52,223 nt of DNA, taken from assembly GCA_021298815.1 (NCBI GenBank), contig JAJTHE010000153.1, forward strand, positions 1 to 52,223, given 5' to 3'. Position 1 is the stretch's first letter; each line of letters begins with the position of its first letter. The translations under genes were made by a program, and so were the position numbers. This document shows positions 7,187-15,063 of this stretch, piece by piece. The notes below the pieces were generated by a model. That model saw nothing but the letters and a program-made list of their open reading frames with translations, searched no databases and was not told the DNA's origin. The stretch is from Betaproteobacteria bacterium. GTDB taxonomy: Bacteria > Pseudomonadota > Gammaproteobacteria > Burkholderiales > CAIKXV01.

Positions 7187-8146
7187 TCAACCCATCGGCA
7201 GCTCGGTGCCGAGCCCCTTCGCGATCGCCAGTTCGAGCACGCGCCGGCCGGTGTACAGGTCCTGCAGCGCCATGCCGTGCGACTCGTACAGCGTCACCTG
7301 CTCGGGCAGGGTGCGCCCGGGGCGGCGGCCGACGATCACGTCGCCGAGGGTCGCGATGTTCTCCCAGTAGATGATGCCGGCTTCGAAGCCGGCCATCAGG
7401 TCGCCGCATTCGCCTTCGGCGACCTGCACGGAATCGACCACGATCACGTCGGCGCGCTTCACGCTGGCGAGGTCGAGCTCGCGCCGGTTGAGCGCGTTGG
7501 CGCCGGTGGCGGCGATGAACTGACCCGGCTCGAGCCAGGCGCCGTCGAACAGCGGTTCGGTCGCCTTGGTCATCGCGACGATGATGTCCGAGCCGCGCAC
7601 CGTCTCTTCACGCGAGGCCGCCGGCCGTACCCGGGCCGGGACCTTGCCCGACATTTCGTCGCAGAACGCCTTCACCCGGTCGGCGTCGCGGCCGAACACC
7701 TTGACCTCGCGGATGCCGCGCACCGCGCAGACGGCTTCGACCTGGGTCACCGCATGGCGGCCGGATCCGAACAGGCCCAGCACCGAGGAATCCGGGCGCG
7801 ACAGGTACTTCGCCGCGACGCCGGTGGCGGCACCGGTGCGCATCTGGCCCATCCACTCGGCTTCCAGGATCGCGTCGAGGTTGCCCTGCGCATGGTCGAG
7901 CAGGTGGACGAGGAAGCTGCGCGAGCGGTCGGCGCGCACGTAGTACGCCTTGTAGCCGATGGTGTTGATCTCGGGCGCCGCGCCCTGCACGACGTGCAGG
8001 TGGCCGCCGGGCTGGCGGGTGCGCCGGCGCGGGATGTCGAATGCCTTGCCGCGGGCGCGGTCGACGAAGGCCTGTTCGACGCGTTCGATCGCGATCGGCA
8101 TCGTCAGCACCGACCGGATGTCGGCTTCGCTCAGGTATCGGACCAT
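7187..8146 (-). CDS. Ornithine cyclodeaminase / mu-crystallin family protein
   Basis: The 319-residue product shows the family's two-domain layout. An N-terminal substrate region contains GYKAYY and a segment like the 'EAxxMxxxRTGAxTG' motif (AEWMGQMRTGAATGVAAKYL). A Rossmann domain with LFGSGRHAVTQ follows at about 134. Members include ornithine cyclodeaminase, alanine dehydrogenase and ketimine reductases, so the exact substrate is uncertain. AGGAGG lies just upstream of the ATG at 8146. It diverges from the CoA-transferase gene across about 98 bp that should hold both promoters. Confidence 0.88.
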   Translation of the reverse strand: MVRYLSEADIRSVLTMPIAIERVEQAFVDRARGKAFDIPRRRTRQPGGHLHVVQGAAPEINTIGYKAYYVRADRSRSFLVHLLDHAQGNLDAILEAEWMGQMRTGAATGVAAKYLSRPDSSVLGLFGSGRHAVTQVEAVCAVRGIREVKVFGRDADRVKAFCDEMSGKVPARVRPAASREETVRGSDIIVAMTKATEPLFDGAWLEPGQFIAATGANALNRRELDLASVKRADVIVVDSVQVAEGECGDLMAGFEAGIIYWENIATLGDVIVGRRPGRTLPEQVTLYESHGMALQDLYTGRRVLELAIAKGLGTELPMG

Positions 8147-8244
8147 CGGCTCCTCCTAGATGCGCGCACGATACCACCGGTGCGGCAATCCACTAAACTC
8201 CTCGCCATGGCTCGAGACCCGCTCTTCCCCCAGGTGGCAGACGA

Positions 8245-9456
8245 ATGACTGCCGGATCCCCGTTTCCGCCCGGTGCCGTGCCTGTCCAGGCCAGGCCCGG
8301 GCCGCTGGCCGGCATCCGGGTGCTCGAGTTCGGGCAGATCGCCGCCGGCCCGTTCTGCGCCATGCTGCTCGCCGACCTCGGGGCCGACGTGGTGAAGGTC
8401 GAGAAGCCCGACGGTGGCGACGACATGCGCCGCTGGCCGCCGATGACCGAGGGGCCCGACCCCGCGGCGGGGCGCTATTCCGAGAACTTCGCGTCGGTGA
8501 ACCGCAACAAGCGCAGCATCGCGGTCGACCTGAAGGATGCCGCGGCAGTGGCGAAGCTGCGCCGCCTGGCGGCGGTGGCCGACGTGATCGTCGAGAACTT
8601 CCGGCCCGGGGTGCTCGACCGGCTGGGGCTCGGCTGCGACGCGCTGCGTGCCGACAATCCGAAGCTGGTCTACACTTCGGTCACCGGTTATGGTCAGACC
8701 GGCCCCTATGCGGGCCGCGGCGCGTTCGACGTGACGGTGCAGGCAGTGAGCGGGCTGATGAGCGTCACCGGCGAACCGGGGCGCGAGGCGGTCAAGGCCG
8801 GGGTCCCGGTCGGCGATTTCGTCGCCGGCCTGTATGCCGCCTTCACCACGCTGGCCGCGGTGATGGCCGCGCGCGCGAGCGGGCAGGGTACCCGGGTCGA
8901 CTGCTCGATGGTGGGCGGCCTGCTGGGCATCGCGCAGCTGCAGACCAGCGAGTTCTTCGGTACTGGCCGCATCCCGCAGCCGCTCGGGTCCGCGCATCCG
9001 CGCAATGCGCCCTACCGCGGCTTCCGCGCATCCGATGCGCCGTTCGTGATCGCGGCCGGCAACGACAAGCTCTGGCATTCGGTGTGCGAGGCCGTCGGGC
9101 TCGAGGGGCTGAAGACCGACCCGCGCTTCACCACGCAGGAGCAGCGCGCGCGCAACCAGGGCGAACTGTTCGACCTGCTGCAGCCGGTGTTCGAGACGAA
9201 GCCGGTCGCGCACTGGCTGGCGGAGTTCGACCGGCGCGGCGTTCCCTATGCGCCGATCAACGACTATGCCGAGATCCTCGAGGATCCGCAGGTGGCGCAC
9301 CTGGGGCTGGTGCATCCGATGACGTTGCCCAACGGTCGGCAGACGCGCACCGTCGGCTTCCCGGTGCAGGTCGGCGGCTTCGACTTCCGCATCTACCGCC
9401 GGCCGCCGGCGCTGGGCGAACACGACGAGGAGGTGGAGCGGGAATGGCTCGGGTGA
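8245..9456 (+). CDS. CaiB/BaiF (family III) CoA-transferase
   Basis: The 403-residue protein is full length for family III CoA-transferases, which move CoA between carboxylic acids. Visible family features are GIRVLEFGQIAAGPFCAMLL, ADLGADVVKVEKPDGGDDMR, then NRNKRSIAVDLK, and VTGYGQTGPYAGRGAFD. A GD in PVGDFVAG at about 190 is probably the catalytic Asp that forms the mixed anhydride. The downstream crotonase-fold gene overlaps its end by 13 bp, so the two are translationally coupled and probably act on the same CoA thioester. Confidence 0.92.
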   Translation: MTAGSPFPPGAVPVQARPGPLAGIRVLEFGQIAAGPFCAMLLADLGADVVKVEKPDGGDDMRRWPPMTEGPDPAAGRYSENFASVNRNKRSIAVDLKDAAAVAKLRRLAAVADVIVENFRPGVLDRLGLGCDALRADNPKLVYTSVTGYGQTGPYAGRGAFDVTVQAVSGLMSVTGEPGREAVKAGVPVGDFVAGLYAAFTTLAAVMAARASGQGTRVDCSMVGGLLGIAQLQTSEFFGTGRIPQPLGSAHPRNAPYRGFRASDAPFVIAAGNDKLWHSVCEAVGLEGLKTDPRFTTQEQRARNQGELFDLLQPVFETKPVAHWLAEFDRRGVPYAPINDYAEILEDPQVAHLGLVHPMTLPNGRQTRTVGFPVQVGGFDFRIYRRPPALGEHDEEVEREWLG

Positions 9457-10172
9457 CGCTGCTGCCCGCGACCGACGCGGGCATCTGCACGCTGCGCCTC
9501 GATCGTGCGGACAAGGCCAATGCGCTCGACGCCGGGATGGTCGAGGCGCTCGACGCGGCGCTCGACGCGGTCAACGCAAGGCCGCCGCGCCTGCTGGTGG
9601 TGGAGGGCAGCGGCCGTAACTTCTGCGCCGGCTTCGACTTCACCGGCCACGAAGCCGCGTCCGAGGGCGAACTGCTCTGGCGGTTCGTCGCGATCGAGCA
9701 GGTGCTGCAGAAGGTGCGCGCGCTGCCCTGCGTGAGCGTGGCCTGCGTGCAGGGCGGGGCGTTCGGCGCCGGCGCCGACCTGGCTGCGGCCTGCACCTTC
9801 CGGCTGGGCCTGCCGGCGGCCCGCTTCCGCTTTCCCGGCTTCCGGTTCGGGCTGGCACTGGGCACTCGTTCGCTCGCCGCACTGATCGGCCAGCAGGCGG
9901 CGCGCGAGATCCTGCTGTCGGGCGAGGTGGTCGAAAGCGCGCGTGCGCTGGCGATCGGACTGCTGTCCGGGGTGGTCGAATCGCCGGAGGCCTTCGCCGC
10001 CGAGGTGGAGGCGATCAACGGTCGGTTCGGACGGCTGGACGCTGCGTCGGCGCGGCTCGCGCTGCGCAACACTGGGGTGCAGTCGGCCGACGCCGACCTG
10101 GCCGACCTGGTGCGCTCGGTGGTGCGGCCGGGCCTGAAGCAGCGCATCGCGGCCTACCGCGCGGGCAGCTGA
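9444..10172 (+). CDS. Enoyl-CoA hydratase/isomerase (crotonase-fold) protein with atypical active site
   Basis: The ATG at 9444 lies inside the end of the CoA-transferase gene with GGAGCGGG just upstream. The 242-residue product has the crotonase core: LRLDRADKANALDAGM at the N-terminus, the FCAGFDF oxyanion loop and the GGAFGAGADLA loop. In classical hydratases the two catalytic Glu lie in the loops read here as GAGADLAAAC and FPGFRFGLALGTR. The first is replaced by Asp and the second by Gly. It may therefore be a hydrolase, isomerase or other crotonase variant rather than a true hydratase. Confidence 0.85.
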   Translation: MARVTLLPATDAGICTLRLDRADKANALDAGMVEALDAALDAVNARPPRLLVVEGSGRNFCAGFDFTGHEAASEGELLWRFVAIEQVLQKVRALPCVSVACVQGGAFGAGADLAAACTFRLGLPAARFRFPGFRFGLALGTRSLAALIGQQAAREILLSGEVVESARALAIGLLSGVVESPEAFAAEVEAINGRFGRLDAASARLALRNTGVQSADADLADLVRSVVRPGLKQRIAAYRAGS

Positions 10173-10255
10173 GCGCCGTGCCCCGTGCCATGCGCTAAAG
10201 CCCGGGCAGTGGCTGCCGTTAGTTCACGATGGACGTCCCAGACACGAGGTGTACC

Positions 10256-11017
10256 TTGAACCGATTGCGCGCGGCGTTGCCCGCACCGATCCTGGCGCTG
10301 CTGCTCGCACTGTCGTGCGCGGCCGGCAGCGCCCTTGCCCAGACGCCGGAAGACAATCTGCGCAAGGTGATCGAGGCCAAGATGCCGGGCGAGAAGGTAC
10401 GCGACATCCGGCGCACGCCGCTGCCTGGGGTGTACGAGGTCTCCTTCGGCAACCGCCTGTTCTATACCGACGAGGGGCTGAACTACCTGATCATCGGCCA
10501 GATCATCGAGGCCGCGACCAACCGCAACCTGACCGACCTGCGGCTGCGCCAGCTCACCGCGATCGACGTGAAGCAGCTGCCGCTCGACGCGGCGATCAAG
10601 ACCGTCAAGGGCGACGGCAAGCGCACCCTGTACGTGTTCTCCGATCCGTTGTGCCCGTTCTGCAGCCAGCTCGAGCAGGAACTGCAGAAGGTGACCAACG
10701 TCACGATCCACACCTTCCTCACGCCGGTCGAGCAGATGCGGCCCGGTTCGCGCAACCGCGCGCTCGAGATCTGGTGTTCCACCGACCGCGTGCGCGCGTG
10801 GGACGACTGGATGCTCAAGCAGGTGGTGCCCCGCTCCAAGCCGACCTGCCGCAACCCGGTCGACCAGGTCGTGAAATTGTCCGACAAGCTCGGCTTCACC
10901 GTCACCCCGACGCTGGTGTTCGCCGATGGCGCCGTCCTGTCGGGCATGATCCCGGCCGCGCAGATAGAGAAGTTCATGAACGCGGTCGCCCCGGCGCCCG
11001 CTGCAGCGAAGAAGTGA
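10256..11017 (+). CDS. dsbC: DsbC-type thiol:disulfide interchange protein
   Basis: The 253-residue protein is a periplasmic disulfide isomerase of the DsbC/DsbG type. It has a cleavable signal peptide (LPAPILALLLALSCAAGSAL, cut near Ala-Gln) and an N-terminal dimerisation domain. The thioredoxin-like domain carries CPFC at about 133-136 in SDPLCPFCSQ and a cis-Pro loop VTPTLVF. Two more Cys (EIWCSTD and PTCRNP) can form the structural disulfide known in DsbC. I choose the TTG at 10256 because GAGG lies six bases upstream; an ATG at 10229 in the same frame has no ribosome-binding site. DsbD, needed to keep it reduced, is not in the window. Confidence 0.88.
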   Translation: MNRLRAALPAPILALLLALSCAAGSALAQTPEDNLRKVIEAKMPGEKVRDIRRTPLPGVYEVSFGNRLFYTDEGLNYLIIGQIIEAATNRNLTDLRLRQLTAIDVKQLPLDAAIKTVKGDGKRTLYVFSDPLCPFCSQLEQELQKVTNVTIHTFLTPVEQMRPGSRNRALEIWCSTDRVRAWDDWMLKQVVPRSKPTCRNPVDQVVKLSDKLGFTVTPTLVFADGAVLSGMIPAAQIEKFMNAVAPAPAAAKK

Positions 11018-11222
11018 CCTGGCCTGCGGGCGCCCTCTCCGGGCCCCGCCTGTGCATGCTTTCCCGGGCGGTCTTCCTCCCGGGGCCGGTCTCCGGGCAC
11101 CTTCGCGGCGCGGGTCCGATCGGTTAGACTCGGTCTCTGAAAAGACATGCGTTACCGGGGCCGGCGACGGCGCGGGCGCAGCGCGCAGTGGAAGTTTCGA
11201 TGCCAGGGAGGCATCGACCCGG

Positions 11223-12362
11223 ATGGTGTTGTACCTGACTATCGGCTTGCCCGTGCTGTGCATCATTGCGCTCAAGGGCAGCACAGTGGTGATTTCCCTG
11301 TACGCGCTCGAGCTCGGCGCGGGATCGGCGACGATCGGCATCCTGATCGGGCTCTATGCGCTGTTCCCGACGCTGCTCTCCGTGGCTTCGGGACGCCTGC
11401 TCGACCGCGTCGGCTACCTGCCGCCGATCGCCTGGGGTACGCTGGGCGTGATCGGCGGATTGCTGGTGCCGGTCCTGCTGCCGAACATGATCGGGCTGGT
11501 GGTCTCGGCCGCGCTGCTCGGGCTGTCGAACGTCTACTTCATCGTACCGATGCAGAGCCTGGTGAACCGGATCGCCACCGGTGCCGAGCGTGCGCGCAAC
11601 GTGGCCAACTTCAGCCTCGCAGTGTCCATCGGCCAGCTGGTCGGGCCGGTGCTGGCCGGCCTGCTGATCGACCTGGTCGGACACCGCTTCTCGTACCTCG
11701 TGCTGGCGGTGCTGCCGCTGGGCACGCTGGCGATGCTCTACCGGATGCGCCATGCGCTGCCGCCCGAGCCCGGGTCGGACGGGCCGGTCGAGAAGCCCGA
11801 CCTGCTCGGGATGCTTTCCAACCGGTCCCTGCGCACGATCTTCATCACCAGCGCGATCGCGGTCGCCAGCTTCGACCTCTATTCGTTCTTCCTGCCGATC
11901 TACGGCCATTCGGTCGGCCTGTCCGCCTCGCAGATCGGGCTCGTGCTGGGCACGTTCGCGGCCGCGGCGTTCGTGATCCGCGCGATCATGCCTTGGCTGG
12001 TCAGGCGCCTGGGCGAGGCGGGCCTGCTGGTGCGCTCGCTGCTGCTCTCGGGCATCACCTACCTGCTGTTCCCGTTCGTCACCAGCGTCTGGCTGCTCGC
12101 GCTGCTGTCGTTCGTGCTCGGCCTCGGGGTCGGCTGTGGCCAGCCGCTGACCATGATGATGTGCTACAACCGCGCTCCGCCGGGCCGTTCGGGTGAAGCA
12201 CTGGGCGTGCGCTTCACCATCGTCAACATGACGCACATGGCCATCCCTGTGATGTTCGGGTCGCTCGGTGCGGCGCTCGGCCTGCTGGTCGTGTTCTGGG
12301 CCAAGGGGACGCTGCTGGTCGGCAGCGCGGCTGCGGGTTCGATCCTGGAGCGCCGCCGATGA
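11223..12362 (+). CDS. MFS transporter, first of a coupled paralogous pair
   Basis: This is a 379-residue major facilitator with about twelve hydrophobic segments, a GRLLDRVG loop between helices 2 and 3, and repeated LVRRLGEAG-like loops. The substrate is unknown. The frame is open to 11052, but the hydrophobic segment begins right after the ATG at 11223, which has GGGAGG upstream. Its stop overlaps the start of the next gene (ATGA at 12359-12362). The two products are similar along their lengths, for example GLSASQIGLVLGTFAAA here and GLSATFIGMLLATFAAA in the partner. They are tandem duplicates that may work together or have split substrates. Confidence 0.85.
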   Translation: MVLYLTIGLPVLCIIALKGSTVVISLYALELGAGSATIGILIGLYALFPTLLSVASGRLLDRVGYLPPIAWGTLGVIGGLLVPVLLPNMIGLVVSAALLGLSNVYFIVPMQSLVNRIATGAERARNVANFSLAVSIGQLVGPVLAGLLIDLVGHRFSYLVLAVLPLGTLAMLYRMRHALPPEPGSDGPVEKPDLLGMLSNRSLRTIFITSAIAVASFDLYSFFLPIYGHSVGLSASQIGLVLGTFAAAAFVIRAIMPWLVRRLGEAGLLVRSLLLSGITYLLFPFVTSVWLLALLSFVLGLGVGCGQPLTMMMCYNRAPPGRSGEALGVRFTIVNMTHMAIPVMFGSLGAALGLLVVFWAKGTLLVGSAAAGSILERRR

Positions 12363-13531
12363 CCATCGTCCATGTGACGATGATCGTGATGCTGACCCAT
12401 CTCGGCGTGATCGGCGCCAAGCTGCTGCTCGCGTTGTTCGCGATCGACCTCGGCGCCTCGCCGGTGCAGGTGGGCCTGACCTTCGCGCTGTTCTCCATCC
12501 TGCCGGCGATCTTCGCGATCAGTGCCGGGCGATGGGTCGACCGCATCGGGGTGCGCGCGCCGCTGCTGATCGGCTGCGGCGGCGCCGGTCTCGCCATCAC
12601 CGTGGTGTTCCTCGCCCCCGGGCTGTGGGCGCTCTATCCGTGCGCCGCGCTGATCGGCGTGTTCTTCATGATCTATGCAGTGGCCGGGCAGAGCCTGGTC
12701 GGCAGCCTGGGTGACACGACCGACCGCACCCGGAACTTCAGCTACTACTCGCTGGCGGTGGCCCTGGCCGGCGTGATCGGCCGCGCCGGTACCGGAGCCT
12801 CGATCGACCTGATCGGCCACCGGGGTACCGCGCTGCTGCTTGCGCTGGGACCGCTGGTCGCGCTCGGCCTGGCCTGGTGGTTGCGCGCGCGCACGCCAGT
12901 GGCGAAGTCGGCTTCCGAGCGCCCGGTACGGGCGCCTGCGCGCGAACTGTGGAAGATCCCGGCGCTGCGCCGCGCGCTGATCGCGGCGGCGATCGTCGAG
13001 TCGGGCAACGAACTGTTCGCGCTGTTCATCCCGCTCTACGGGTCCTCGCTCGGCCTGTCGGCGACCTTCATCGGCATGCTGCTCGCGACCTTCGCGGCCG
13101 CAACGTTCCTGGTGCGCATCGCGCTGCCGAGGCTGGTCGGCCGCTTCGGCGAGGAAGGCGTGCTGTGCGGCGCGCTCGGCTGTGCGGCCGTGGTCGGCAT
13201 CCTGATGGTCACCACCGCGCAACCCTGGGTGCTGCTCGCGCTGTCGGCGGCGTTCGGCTTCTCCCTCGGGTGCGGCATGCCGCTGTCGATGGCGCTCACC
13301 TATGCCCGCGCACCCGACGGCCGTGCCGCCGAGGCGATCGGCATGCGCCAGACGGTGAACAAGTCGATCGAGGTCACCGTCCCGGTATGCTTCGGCGCGC
13401 TGGCCGGCGTGGCCGGCCTCGCCCCGCTGGCGATCGCGCTGAGCCTGGTGCTGGCGGTCGGGGCCGGGGTGATCGCACGCGATGCGCGCCGGCGCCGACC
13501 GCCGGCGGGACCACCCGGCAGTGCGCCATGA
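12359..13531 (+). CDS. MFS transporter, second of a coupled paralogous pair
   Basis: This 390-residue inner-membrane transporter shares the layout of the upstream paralogue, including AISAGRWVDRIG between helices 2 and 3 and GCGMPLSMALTYARAPDGRA in the second half. The ATG at 12359 overlaps the previous stop, so translation is coupled. A short polar loop at about 180-200 with RARTPVAKSASER separates the two six-helix halves. Nothing in the neighbourhood (DsbC upstream, a UMF1-type MFS downstream) identifies the substrate. Confidence 0.85.
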   Translation: MTIVHVTMIVMLTHLGVIGAKLLLALFAIDLGASPVQVGLTFALFSILPAIFAISAGRWVDRIGVRAPLLIGCGGAGLAITVVFLAPGLWALYPCAALIGVFFMIYAVAGQSLVGSLGDTTDRTRNFSYYSLAVALAGVIGRAGTGASIDLIGHRGTALLLALGPLVALGLAWWLRARTPVAKSASERPVRAPARELWKIPALRRALIAAAIVESGNELFALFIPLYGSSLGLSATFIGMLLATFAAATFLVRIALPRLVGRFGEEGVLCGALGCAAVVGILMVTTAQPWVLLALSAAFGFSLGCGMPLSMALTYARAPDGRAAEAIGMRQTVNKSIEVTVPVCFGALAGVAGLAPLAIALSLVLAVGAGVIARDARRRRPPAGPPGSAP

Positions 13532-13556
13532 CCCCGACTCCACGCAGGCCGCCCCG

Positions 13557-14873
13557 ATGAAATTCCTGTCCGACCAGCTTGCCCCCGGCGTGCGCCCGCG
13601 CGAGGCGGTGTCGTGGGCGATGTACGACTTCGCGAACTCCGGCTACACGACGGTGGTGGTGACCGCGGTGTTCAACGCCTACTTCGTCGGCGTGGTCGCC
13701 GCCGGCGCGTCCTGGGCCACCTTCGCATGGACCCTGTCGCTCGCGGTGTCGTATGCGGCGACCATCGTGCTCGGGCCGCTGGTCGGCACCTATGCCGACC
13801 GCCATGGACGCAAGAAGCGGCTGCTGGTGTTCACCACCATCGGCTGCGTCACCTTCACGGCCGCGCTGGCGATGGTCGGTCGCGGCGATGTCTGGCTGGC
13901 CATCGCGCTGGTCGCGCTGTCGAACCTGTTCTTCAGCCTGGGCGAGAACCTCGCAGGTGCATTCCTGCCCGACATCGCGCGGCCGGAGTCGCTCGGCCGG
14001 CTGTCCGGCTGGGGCTGGTCCGTCGGCTATCTCGGTGGCCTGGTCAGCCTGGGCGCCAGCCTCGTCTGGGTGTCGCATGCGCAGGCCGCAGGGCAGGACA
14101 GCGAATCGTTCGTGCCGGTCACCATGCTGATCACCGCCGCCATCTTCGCGCTGGCATCGTTGCCTGCCTTCCTCTTCCTGCGCGAACGCACGGTCGTCCA
14201 GCCGTTGCCGGATGCGGGCTCGATGCGCTGGACGGCGGCGTTCGCGCAGCTCGCCGCGTCGCTGCGCTCGCTGCGCGCGTTCCCTGACCTGCGCCGGTTC
14301 CTCTGGTGCATCGTCTGGTACCAGGCGGGCGTGCAGACGGTGGTCGCGCTGGCGGCGATCTACGCCGAACAGGCGCTGGGCTTCGAGACCGCGGACACGA
14401 TCCGGCTGATCCTGCTGGTCAACATCACGGCGGCGATCGGTGCAGCCGTGTTCGGGCAGGTGCAGGACCGGCTGGGGCACGTGCGCACCCTCGGGCTGAC
14501 CCTGGTCGGCTGGCTGATCGCGATCGGCCTGGCGTGGGCGTCGACCGGCCCCACCATGTTCTGGATCGCTGCCAACGTGGTCGGGGTCTGCCTCGGCGCC
14601 AGCCAGTCCGCCGGGCGCGCACTGGTCGGCTATTTCAGTCCGGCCTCGCGCCGTGCCGAGTTCTACGGCCTGTGGGGCGTGGCCGTGAAGCTGTCCTCGA
14701 TCCTCGGCCCGGTGAGCTACGGACTGGTGAGCTGGGCGTCGGCGGGCGACCATCGCCTCGCGATGCTGATCACCGGCGTGTTCTTCGTGGCCGGGCTTGC
14801 CGTGCTGCGCTCGGTGGATGCCGGGCGCGGGCGCCGGCAGGCACTCGCGGGGCAGGGTGCGGACGCGGACTGA
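13557..14873 (+). CDS. MFS transporter of the UMF1/Atg22-like family
   Basis: The 438-residue protein has the signature start of the UMF1 family, where the N-terminus reads AVSWAMYDFANSGYTTVVVT. It also has the typical YADRHGRKKRLL loop, SLGENLAGAFLPDIARPESL and SWGW-like segments. Its second half contains GQVQDRLGHVRTL and SQSAGRALVGYFSPASRRAEF. Bacterial relatives are annotated only as MFS transporters. I use the ATG at 13557 rather than the in-frame upstream opening at 13482, which lies inside the preceding gene. It starts 25 bp after the paralogous pair and may be the third gene of that operon. Confidence 0.85.
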   Translation: MKFLSDQLAPGVRPREAVSWAMYDFANSGYTTVVVTAVFNAYFVGVVAAGASWATFAWTLSLAVSYAATIVLGPLVGTYADRHGRKKRLLVFTTIGCVTFTAALAMVGRGDVWLAIALVALSNLFFSLGENLAGAFLPDIARPESLGRLSGWGWSVGYLGGLVSLGASLVWVSHAQAAGQDSESFVPVTMLITAAIFALASLPAFLFLRERTVVQPLPDAGSMRWTAAFAQLAASLRSLRAFPDLRRFLWCIVWYQAGVQTVVALAAIYAEQALGFETADTIRLILLVNITAAIGAAVFGQVQDRLGHVRTLGLTLVGWLIAIGLAWASTGPTMFWIAANVVGVCLGASQSAGRALVGYFSPASRRAEFYGLWGVAVKLSSILGPVSYGLVSWASAGDHRLAMLITGVFFVAGLAVLRSVDAGRGRRQALAGQGADAD

Positions 14874-15063
14874 GCGTCTCCCGCCGGTGGCTGTCCCCTT
14901 GCAGGGCGTCAGGTACGATATCCAGTGAAGCCGCATCCAGTGCCAGATGCTGTCCAGGAAGGCAGTGACATATGCACTGGAACGGCCTGCGACTTGGTGT
15001 TAACTTGCATCAAGATGCCACCCGGCAGCATGCCGGCCCAGCTCACGCGGATTGAAACTCACG
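14874..15063. other. Intergenic region before the unassigned protein
   Basis: About 190 bp separate the UMF1-type transporter from the next gene. The local AT content is slightly higher around TTAACTTGCATC near 15000, which could be promoter DNA, but I cannot place convincing -35 and -10 boxes. Confidence 0.3.

Noticed and set aside
5863..8248. Two long plus-strand open frames opposite the patatin, reductase and cyclodeaminase-like genes
   Set aside because: They overlap each other and intact minus-strand genes and look like shadow translations.
14874..15051. Promoter candidate before the unassigned protein (TTGCAG then TACGAT)
   Set aside because: The spacing of nine bases is too short for a sigma70 promoter.
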